Assembly: GCF_030503875.2 (NCBI RefSeq)
Contig: NZ_CP129969.1
Span: 1 to 25,320, forward strand
Direction of reading: 5' to 3'
Length of the DNA stretch: 25,320 bases
Source of the DNA: Marivirga arenosa
GTDB taxonomy: Bacteria; Bacteroidota; Bacteroidia; Cytophagales; Cyclobacteriaceae
The notes beneath the pieces are model-generated. The model was not told where the DNA came from. It saw only the letters and a program-made list of their open reading frames with translations, and ran no database searches. A program made the translations under genes and the position numbers. Below, piece by piece: positions 19,124 to 25,320 of this stretch (within the stretch, counting starts at the first letter, position 1; each line of letters starts with the position of its first letter).

Positions 19124-19885
19124 CTATTTAGCGTCATTTTCGATCTCAACCAATGCCAGTGAATTGAATGCACCATTTTTAAGCGGATACATTGTCCCAT
19201 TCACTTCTTGAAGAAATTCAACTCCAAACAGCAAAAAGATCGGCTCTTGTCCTCCAGCAGGAAGAGTAGCTGTTAAAGTAATAGCAGCTTCAGTTTGAGG
19301 ACCTATAACAATTTCGCTGCTTTCATCAGTATCCAGATTAAAAGTTTCCTCAGCAAAATCCACTTTACTTGCAGCGGCTACTAAACGCATATGAGTAGCA
19401 CCTCCAGGAGCAGCAAAAGTATTCTGAGGAATAAAATCCGGAATGTTTCTGTTGCTTCACCCGTTGCTCTGTCTATAGCAGCCGTATAAGGCGCATACAT
19501 GGTCGCATTCAGCTTTCCATTCTGATTGAACTCAAACCCTCTTAATAATTCAATGTCTCCATCAACAGCCGTTCTTTCTCCTCTAGCATTACGAGGTATC
19601 GCTTTTCACAACCTTCACCAATTCTCGAGTCATTCTGCTGGTCACCCGACTATCCGCAGCTTTCAAAAGCAACGGCCTTACAGAGGTTCTCAAAAGCCTC
19701 CCAGCTTTTCCAGCTCTCCCAAATTCAGATCCATTTTCTCTGGTCCTTTGGAAAGCAGGATGATTCTGAATTCTTGCTTTATCAACGCCTACCTTTTCCC
19801 TGGCTAAATAGCCATCCTTAGTTTTGTAAAAAGACAGATCCCCGATCTTTCCCTTTAGCTTAATCACTCCTTTTTGTCTTGCCAT
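19124..19885 (-). pseudogene. Conserved unknown protein (MARQKG family), frameshifted
   Basis: About 254 aa. I chose the ATG at 19883-19885 (MARQKGVIKLKGKIGDLSFY) over the longer frame from 19969 because the family starts there. The text then reads DGYLAREKVGVD, FQRTRENGSEFGRAGKAGRL and MTRELVKVVKSD. It shifts near 19600 into RGFEFNQNGKLNATMYAPYT, shifts again near 19440 (one C missing in FPDFIPQ), and ends with GVEFLQEVNGTMYPLKNGAF and LALVEIENDAK. The N-terminal third is basic and may bind nucleic acid; the rest looks beta-rich. I know this family as a frequent unannotated protein of Cytophagales, but no function. It leads the four-gene minus-strand cluster and faces a divergent HTH gene. 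Confidence 0.75.
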
Positions 19886-20012
19886 TTCTAAAATTATATT
19901 TGATGAGCAGACAAAGTGCTTCTCTCTATAGGCTGTTGTCAAAAATCCACTTCCGCCCCTGTTCATCATGACTTAAATGGCAAGTATTGTCGTTATAGCC
20001 TAAAGGAATTTG

Positions 20013-20060
20013 GCTATATTAGTGTATAGCATCCTTATGGATAAAGTATAGATAAAGTAT
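20013..20060. promoter_or_regulatory. Probable operator between divergent genes
   Basis: GCTATA-TTAGTG-TATAGC (20013-20030) is a perfect dyad. Two copies of GATAAAGTAT (20040-20049 and 20051-20060) follow with an 11-base period, one DNA turn, just before the HTH start at 20067. The HTH protein may control itself and the opposite cluster. Confidence 0.4.
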
Positions 20061-20066
20061 GAAGTC

Positions 20067-20264
20067 ATGTTATTGAAAAGAACCGTCATATATCCAAAGG
20101 ACATTCAGCGCATCACAGGTAAAAGCGAACGCACCGGAAGAAGAATATTAGAAAAGATCCGAGAAAGAAAAGGAAAAGAAAAGCACCAGCTCATCACCGT
20201 TGCCGAGTTCGCAGACTACACTGGAATTGATGCCGAAACAGTCCAGGAATACCTCACCGATTAG
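20067..20264 (+). CDS. Small helix-turn-helix protein, 65 aa
   Basis: Intact. The sequence MLLKRTVIYPKDIQRITGKS, then ERTGRRILEKIRERKGK and LITVAEFADYTGIDAETVQE contains two helix-turn-helix-like units: KDIQRITGKSERTGRRIL (about residues 11-28) and VAEFADYTGIDAETVQEYL (about 44-62). It is strongly basic in the middle. Near-identical small proteins are common in Cytophagales and their role is not known to me; DNA binding is the natural guess. It diverges from the minus-strand cluster and stands 479 bases before the integrase start, next to the attP-like site. Confidence 0.65.
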   Translation: MLLKRTVIYPKDIQRITGKSERTGRRILEKIRERKGKEKHQLITVAEFADYTGIDAETVQEYLTD

Positions 20265-20417
20265 CAGAGAAAAAGCCTATTCTAATCCCCAAATTACCCG
20301 CCTTTTATACATAATCTACCTTTTTGTGTATATTTAGTATATCAAAGAAAAGTTCTTTGGAAGTATGTGAGCAGGAATACAGTCATTAGATAGCACCAAT
20401 ATTATATGATAAATCAG

Positions 20418-20726
20418 GTGTCCAATTAGTGTCCATAAAAATTAAACCACTAATATATAACTGACAATCAACACCTTATAAGATTTAACGGTAGCCCAGG
20501 TGGGCCCACTTTCAAAAATCATTTTGATACAAAAAGCCTTAAATCTTACGATTTTTAGGCTTTTTTATTTTTTATCATTCAATAAAAACCAATTAATATC
20601 AAATAAAAAGTGTCCATTTGGTGTCCATTTTGAAATTGTATATTTTTGAACACTCGGCCCTTTCAAGCAAGTAGAGGCCGTTTTGCTGTCTGTTGTAATT
20701 ATTTCTGCTCATGCTTTAGTGTCCAT
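20418..20726. other. Candidate attP: GTGTCCAT arm sites around a core
   Basis: The word GTGTCCA(T) occurs at 20418-20424, 20429-20436, 20610-20617, 20621-20628 and 20719-20726, all in the same direction and in closely spaced pairs on both sides. Between them lies the only G+C-rich island, GTAGCCCAGGTGGGCCCAC (about 20491-20509), with GCCCA/TGGGC symmetry. Arm repeats on both sides of a core, directly before a tyrosine integrase gene, are the normal form of attP in this group. The core assignment is inference. I see no second copy of the island, as expected for the excised circle. Confidence 0.5.
20531..20568. terminator. Strong bidirectional terminator hairpin
   Basis: AAAAAGCC (20531) pairs with GGCTTTTT (20558), and the inner TAAATC pairs with GATTT, leaving a small loop and one bulge. 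It has A- and T-runs on both sides. It lies inside the attP-like region, so it could insulate the integrase from chromosomal transcription, or be part of the recombination site. Confidence 0.65.
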
Positions 20727-20742
20727 TTTAACATTACGCAAC

Positions 20743-21996
20743 ATGAGCAATTCAAAAAATCATTCATTAAGTACTTTACTGTATGTAAAGAAGCATCGCA
20801 TCAAGGAAGGTTTAGCCCCTTTTGTATCTGCGAATTTCAACCACCAATTCGAGAGTAGAATATTCACTCAGTAGAAAAGTAGAATTCAAAAAGTGGAACT
20901 ATAACAAGCAAAGGTTAGGAGGATCCACTCAGGAAACAAAAAAGTTAAATCGTTTCCTGGATCAACTAATAGATAGAATTCACAAAATTTATGAAGAGCT
21001 GATACTGAACCAAGAATATGTAACAGCCGAAGTAATTAGAAACAAACTTTTCAACCTGGAAGAAGAAAGCGAAATCACCCTACTCTATCTTTCAAAGTAT
21101 CACTTAGAGAACTTCACAAACTAAAGTGGAGCACACTAAAACACTACAAAGTGACAGAGAGATATTTTCAAAGATTCCTAAAGGCAAAACACAAGTTAAG
21201 CGACATCCCTTTGAAAAGTATTGACTATAAATTTCTAATCGATTTTGAAGATTTCCTTCGCAATTGGAAACCAAAGGACCATCAAAAGGCACTAAATAAT
21301 AATGGTGTGATGAAGCACATGATAAGATTTAGGAAACTTTTAAAACTAGCCCAAAGGCTCGATTGGATAGAAAAGAACCCATTTAAAAAATATCAAACCC
21401 ATTTTGAAAAATTTGAAAGAGAATATCTGGATGGGAATGAACTTCAAGCCATTGAGGAAAAAGAGTTTAATATCCCAAGGCTCGAAATGGTAAGAGATAT
21501 CTTTATATTCAGCTGTTATACAGGCCTATCTTATGTTGATATCTATCATTTATCGAAAGATAATATTTCTATAGGCATGGATGGTGAGAGATGGATTCAT
21601 TTGAAAAGAAAAAAGAAAACGAATACATCCTTCTCGGTGATGCTTTTGCCAAAGGCAGAACACATTATTGAAAAATATACAGATCATCCAAGAGCTTTTG
21701 AAAATCAGCTTTTACCTGTTTTATCTAACCAAAAAACCAACGCCTATCTAAAGGAAATTGCAGATCTATGCGGCATAAAGAAAACGCTAACCTTTCATAT
21801 AGCCCGACATACCTTTGCCACCACGGTTACTCTTACGAATGGAGTACCGATTGAAACAGTGAGCAAAATGTTAGGCCATACCAAGTTGGCCACCACACAG
21901 ATTTACGCTAAAGTGGTCGAGAATAAAATAGGTGAAGATATGGCTGCACTAAAGCAGAAATTATCACAATCCGAGCAACTGAAAAAGGCAGATTAA
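20743..21996 (+). pseudogene. Tyrosine recombinase/integrase, IntDOT-like, two compensating frameshifts
   Basis: 417 aa when joined; the +1 and -1 shifts cancel. I chose the ATG at 20743 (MSNSKNHSLSTLLYVKKHRI), which opens the arm-binding domain. The frame shifts in the TTTT run near 20820, giving YLRISTTNSRVEYSLSRKVE. The core-binding domain (KVTERYFQRFLKAKHKLSDI) follows the second shift near 21110. The catalytic domain shows FSCYTGLSYVDIYHL, TFHIARHTFATT (His-x-x-Arg), MLGHTKLATTQIYAKV and the nucleophile Tyr. The first catalytic Arg is Ser in TGLSY, as reported for IntDOT of CTnDOT. It should integrate and excise the element at the attP-like site just upstream. A perfect terminator follows. 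Confidence 0.9.
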
Positions 21997-22012
21997 TCTG
22001 CCTTTTCTTTTT
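21983..22012 (+). terminator. Integrase terminator overlapping the stop codon
   Basis: AAAAGGCAGATT (21983-21994) and AATCTGCCTTTT (21995-22006) form a perfect 24-base palindrome followed by CTTTTTT. The integrase stop TAA (21994-21996) sits at its centre. Confidence 0.85.
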
Positions 22013-22174
22013 TACCGAGCAATATAATTTAATACCCAATAGTTTTAATTATTATATTTTAAATACAACAGTATACTTATGGAATAATATTTGATATCAA
22101 ACGAACCAATATTTCAGTCAAAACAGAACCATTCTCCCCACTTTTGGAACCAATAATTAAACTATTAAACCCTA

Positions 22175-23386
22175 TTGAAAAGTTGGGTGTTTGGATTAAG
22201 AGACCTATTTGACTATATCGTCTCTAGATCTAAAAATGAAAAACAACAACTATCAAAATCAGAATTTCATGAATGGAAGCAGAACCTCTTAAAAGAAGAA
22301 GAACGGCTAAGGCAAAGCTTAATGAAAATGGTCTTTGTCAATCAGGATGACCAAGCCATTGAAAGGCAAGTACAATTCTACCAGCACAAACTGATTACCA
22401 TTTCAAAAGAGGTAGCCAATCAGATTGAATACCTCCAATTCCTTATGAGCGCATTATCAAAAAAGATGACTACAGATCTCAATTAGGGCATCTATTTCTT
22501 AAAATTCTCTCTGACCTATTAACCTTTATTGAAAATCACTTTGCCCGATATTTCAATCAGGACAGCGAAGTACCCACCACTTATTTTGAAAGGTCCAGTA
22601 CACAGCTGCGCTATAAATTATTTAAATACGAAAGAGCTCGGAGACCTAAAAATATAGATCCTCCCCTTTTGAAAATTATTATTCATAGCATTCAAAAAGC
22701 AATAGACAACCCAAAAGGCATCTCCTACCGCAAGTTTATCTATTGTAAAACATTCCTTCTGAAATGCTGGTTATGCTTTCTCGAGATCCGAAAGGCATTA
22801 AGATGGAAAAACAGATTATTACCAACTTAATATATCTGAACTTCAATGTATTTGCCATTTACAATTACATTAGCAACCGACTTACTGAGCACTATCAAGC
22901 CAAATCCAATTATAATGATCAGCTACTGCAATTGCAGCTTTTCAAAAAGTTGATCAATCAATCTCATATAAAGCCTGATTTTGAATTTCATTCCAATACT
23001 CCAAGTCTTAAAGAAAGCCTTTTAATTTGGATTGAGGAGGAAATTGTGCTTTTGAAGAAAGAAAGCAGCTTTCAATTCAATACCAACAACCAGAGGTAGC
23101 CTGGAATAAAGCACATAAAACCAAAAAGCTTTACAGTACACTTTCAGTATCACAGCTAGCCTATTTCATGAGGTTATTGTCAAATGCTAACATTATAACC
23201 CTTGAAAGTAAAGCCAAATTAATTGAATTAATATCAGATAACTTTTCTACTACGAGTCAGAAAGACATCTCCGTTAAGAGCTTAAAAAATAAAATCTATT
23301 CACCCGAATTTTCAACAATTGAGAACATTCAAAATCTGTTAGAAAACTTAATCCAAATGACCGAAAAGGATAAAACGATAAATTAA
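22175..23386 (+). pseudogene. RteC-region-like unknown protein, frameshifted
   Basis: About 400 aa in four frame pieces. Piece 1 is helical and charged: KSEFHEWKQNLLKEEERLRQ, then QFYQHKLITISKEVANQIEY. It shifts near 22470 into FLKILSDLLTFIENHFARYF and TYFERSSTQLRYKLFKYE, near 22765 into MEKQIITNLIYLNFNVFAIY, and near 23090 into LSVSQLAYFMRLLSNANIIT, ending with LLENLIQMTEKDK. I know this family as an unannotated protein regularly found next to integrases in Bacteroidota elements. It recalls RteC in size, helix content and position, but I would not claim homology. The start is uncertain: TTG at 22175 is the first codon of the clean frame, and coding may begin earlier in another frame after 22079. 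Confidence 0.6.
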
Positions 23387-23521
23387 TTTAACTTTCTTTC
23401 ATTTCAAAAACTGTATTTGAACCAAATGGAAAAGGGTTATGGAGTTATGACCGCTTTCCAACTGTTTTAGCATTTGGCACACTCCTTCTTTCCAGCTTTG
23501 CCAATGACAACAAACAAGTGA

Positions 23522-23794
23522 ATGATTCTGGCAGCCGGAAATAATCACAACGAATGGCTTGAATTCAAACTGGAATTACTCGATGATTTCAGAAAGCTTT
23601 TAGCAGAACAAAAAGGGATCCCCACCAAAAAGTGGCTACGATCCGAAGAAGTCAAAAAGCTTTTAAACATCAGTCCGGGTACACTCCAAAATTTGAGAGT
23701 AAACGGCACACTCCCCTTCACAAAAATGGGTGGTGTTTTATACTACGATGCACAGGATATTCAAAATATCTTACAATCAAATAAGATAGGCTGA
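23522..23794 (+). CDS. Excisionase-like helix-turn-helix protein
   Basis: Intact, 90 aa. After an acidic N-terminal helix (NEWLEFKLELLDDFRKLLAE) comes an HTH_17/MerR-like DNA-binding fold: KKWLRSEEVKKLLNISPGTL, then LRVNGTLPFTKMGGVLYYDA and the helix QDIQNILQSN. This is the Bacteroidota Xis/regulator family that is usual beside integrases and mobilisation genes. Expected roles are directing excision at the att sites or regulating the replication genes that follow 21 bases downstream. No frameshift is present. The upstream 135 bases (23387-23521) are gene-free and should hold the promoter. Confidence 0.85.
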   Translation: MILAAGNNHNEWLEFKLELLDDFRKLLAEQKGIPTKKWLRSEEVKKLLNISPGTLQNLRVNGTLPFTKMGGVLYYDAQDIQNILQSNKIG

Positions 23795-23815
23795 GATAAA
23801 TGAGCAGAAAATAGT

Positions 23816-24547
23816 ATGAAGAAACCGGTGAATTTTATTCACCAGTTTCTTTCCGCTATGGATAAAATATCTGAGGAGAAAAGCTTCAATCCAACACATG
23901 TAAGTCTTTATGTGAGCTTATTCACAAGGTGGAACTTAAACCATTTTAGAAACCCAATATCCATCAACAGAGAAGAGGTGATGACGATTTCTAAAATAGG
24001 TTCTAAAAACACCTATCATAAGTGCTTAAAGGATTTACAAAAAAGTGGATTTATTGATTACCTCCCTTCTCATAACCCTATGAAAGGCAGCCAAATCAAC
24101 ATGCTCAAAATCAGTACAACTACTGATACAAGCACTGAACAAGTGGTGGACAAGTACAATACAACTACTACACAAGTAGTGAGCCCTTCATTAAACAATA
24201 TAAACAGTATAAACAATACAAAGAATATAGATATAGGCTCGAATAAAAATTCAACTAAAAAATTTAAGCCACCAAAATTAGACGAGGTGAAAAATTATCT
24301 CGAAAAGGAGAAATCAAAAGAATATGAACTACAGAAAAAAGAAATCGACCAGGAGGCCGAAAAATTCCTCAACTACTATTCAGCCAAAGGCTGGATAGTA
24401 GGCAAAAATTCAAAAATGAAAGACTGGCAAGCTGCTCTTCGCAACTGGTTATTGAATTACAAAAAATTCAACCCATCAGACACCAAACAAAACCAAGCCG
24501 GCCACCTCCACAACAACGAAATCAAAGACTATGATATACCCCTCTAA
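23816..24547 (+). CDS. DnaD-like replication protein
   Basis: Intact, 243 aa. The N-terminal half is a winged-helix-like domain: NPTHVSLYVSLFTRWNLNHF, INREEVMTISKIGSKNTYHK, then CLKDLQKSGFIDYLPSH. A Thr/Ser/Asn-rich linker (residues about 100-145) follows. The C-terminus has AEKFLNYYSAKGWIVGKNSK and MKDWQAALRNWLLNY, the tryptophan pattern (W.VG...MKDW..A.RNW) of DnaD-like primosome proteins in Bacteroidota phages and elements. It probably binds the element origin and works with the DnaC-like ATPase encoded downstream, past the repeats. It follows the HTH gene by 21 bases in the same direction. Replication function is inferred from family and order. Confidence 0.75.
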   Translation: MKKPVNFIHQFLSAMDKISEEKSFNPTHVSLYVSLFTRWNLNHFRNPISINREEVMTISKIGSKNTYHKCLKDLQKSGFIDYLPSHNPMKGSQINMLKISTTTDTSTEQVVDKYNTTTTQVVSPSLNNINSINNTKNIDIGSNKNSTKKFKPPKLDEVKNYLEKEKSKEYELQKKEIDQEAEKFLNYYSAKGWIVGKNSKMKDWQAALRNWLLNYKKFNPSDTKQNQAGHLHNNEIKDYDIPL

Positions 24548-24549
24548 CC

Positions 24550-24571
24550 TCTGCAGCATAAGGTCTGCAGA
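24550..24571. repeat. Perfect hairpin after the replication gene
   Basis: TCTGCAG, an 8-base loop and CTGCAGA form a 7-bp stem 3 bases after the stop codon. There is no T-run, so it is not a typical terminator. It may be mRNA end structure or part of the following repeat block. Confidence 0.5.
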
Positions 24572-24583
24572 AACCAGCGCGCA

Positions 24584-24969
24584 GGAAGGTCGAAAATAGC
24601 GGGCCAGCTGCTGGATGCAGCGTTGAAGCATGATATTGTTGTGCCTTTTGAATACTTTTTGGCTAGAAAAAAGTTGAACTGACGACTCCTTTTCTTTGAG
24701 CGAGGGAAGGACAAAATAGCGGGCCAGCGGTAGCCATGCGGGTGGAAGCATCATTTTGCCTTGATTTTTGCAATACTTTTTATCAAGAAAAAGTATGAAA
24801 CAGAAAACCTAAAACTATAAAGATAAAACTAATGAAAGCAAATACTCAGCAAATAAGCACAATCCCTAGGCGGGCTGGATTGGTGAAAAGGCGGGCCAGA
24901 GTTGGCCAGTGCATGGCAGCATCTTTTCACCATGCTTTTTGCATACTTTTTAGCTAGAAAAAGTATGAA
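24584..24969 (+). repeat. Three degenerate ~90-95-bp direct repeats, each with a hairpin
   Basis: The units are at 24584-24678, 24705-24799 and 24880-24969. The first two open with GGAAGG and AAAATAGCGGGCCAGC; all three share GCGGGCCAG near the start, an AGCAT in the middle and a 3' hairpin ATACTTTTTnnCnAGAAAAAGT. In unit 3 the hairpin is perfect: CATACTTTTT, AGCTAG, AAAAAGTATG. The middles vary, but each keeps a short stem of its own. They fill the gap between the DnaD-like and DnaC-like genes. Iterons of a replication origin and REP-like extragenic palindromes are both possible; the palindromic end favours REP-like elements, the location favours an origin. Confidence 0.7.
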
Positions 24970-25004
24970 GTAAATGACTTCAATATTTATTAATAAGGAT
25001 TACG

Positions 25005-25320
25005 ATGGCATCAAATGAAATAAACTTAAAGAACTATAGATCAAAAAAATTCCAATTCCACCACTGCTTAAACTTCCTTCAAAAAGCAGGACAAACAGAA
25101 TTCGGAAATCACTTCAAAATCCATGAAGCCGATCATGAAATTCTCTTCAAAATACTGGCCTACTTCTATGAAGATGAAGAAATCTGTAGTGATAATAACA
25201 TCTCATTGCGGAAAGGATTACTACTCACAGGACCAGTAGGCTGCGGCAAAACAAAACTAATGATGCTCTTCAGGCACTTCCTCCACAAAGTCCATAAATA
25301 CTCAGTAAAATCAACTAGAG
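25005..25320 (+). CDS. DnaC-like ATPase, N-terminal part (runs off window end)
   Basis: The ATG at 25005 opens MASNEINLKNYRSKKFQFHH. The family block FGNHFKIHEADHEILFKILA and the Walker A loop LLLTGPVGCGKTKLMMLF (about residues 74-91) follow. The frame runs off the window one base into codon 106, and it is completed in frame by bases 1-2 and the text at 1-337. The full protein would be about 217 aa, close to the usual family length, with Walker A here and Walker B on the other side of the cut. It lies downstream of the DnaD-like gene and the repeat block and probably loads the host replicative helicase onto the element. This is the family of small Bacteroidota ATPases often labelled DnaC/IstB-like. 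Confidence 0.85.
   Translation, partial: MASNEINLKNYRSKKFQFHHCLNFLQKAGQTEFGNHFKIHEADHEILFKILAYFYEDEEICSDNNISLRKGLLLTGPVGCGKTKLMMLFRHFLHKVHKYSVKSTR

Larger units (their letters stand above)
20265..20742. other. Integration control region upstream of the integrase
   Basis: This 478-base stretch has no gene that I trust. It holds five GTGTCCA repeats, a G+C-rich core candidate at 20489-20512 and a strong terminator hairpin at 20531-20568. These are described separately. Confidence 0.5.

Noticed and set aside
20646..20858. Frame at 20646-20858 as a gene of its own
   Set aside because: It overlaps the integrase N-terminus (MSNSKNHS...) in another frame and ends without a motif.
24476..24754. Minus-strand frame at 24476-24754
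   Set aside because: It covers the end of the DnaD-like gene and two of the direct repeats; the reading is repeat sequence, not a family.
1..25320. tRNA or rRNA genes, CRISPR arrays, insertion sequences
   Set aside because: I found no T-loop-like tRNA text, no regularly spaced identical repeats and no transposase gene with terminal inverted repeats.

Overview
The window looks like one complete circular mobile element of a Bacteroidota bacterium, probably of the order Cytophagales. The evidence for this host is an A+T-rich genome, an endonuclease I with a type IX secretion (T9SS) C-terminal domain, an integrase of the Bacteroides IntDOT type, and several small protein families I know mainly from Cytophagales. 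The two window ends lie inside the same gene. Residues 1-105 of a DnaC-like ATPase end at base 25320, and base 1 continues them in the same codon and frame. The simplest reading is a circle of about 25.3 kb cut open inside this gene.

Layout. (1) 448-1875: two small unknown genes and a DUF2971 gene. (2) 1978-3584, minus strand: a reverse transcriptase (RT) of the unknown-group/defence (UG/DRT) style, with about 590 bases of gene-free, hairpin-containing DNA upstream (a possible ncRNA). (3) 4178-11485: a compact five-gene operon with a TPR protein carrying an HELVH metallopeptidase motif, a MazG-like pyrophosphohydrolase, two tandem DUF2075 helicases with nuclease-like N-termini, and an unknown protein with one possible membrane segment. 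(4) 11728-12789: a secreted endonuclease I. (5) 13001-16220: a large SF2 helicase with a nuclease-like C-terminus. (6) 16339-18217: gene-free, richer in G+C, with strong inverted repeats. (7) 18297-19885, minus strand: four small genes (two membrane proteins, DUF5675, a conserved unknown). (8) 20067-25320 and on to 337: the mobility and replication core, made of a small HTH protein, an attP-like site, a tyrosine integrase, an RteC-region protein, an excisionase-like HTH, a DnaD-like replication protein, three REP-like repeats and the DnaC-like ATPase.

How it fits together: the right part and the wrap-around gene excise, integrate and replicate the element. The left 16 kb is cargo, and most of it resembles anti-phage defence (RT, MazG, helicase-nucleases). 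I see no relaxase or conjugation gene, so transfer would need a helper.

Caution: almost every long gene is broken by single-base indels. The flanking frames still read as clean family sequence, and only about three in-frame stops are not explained by indels. This looks more like an unpolished assembly than wholesale gene death, so entries typed 'pseudogene' should be read as 'frame broken as given'.
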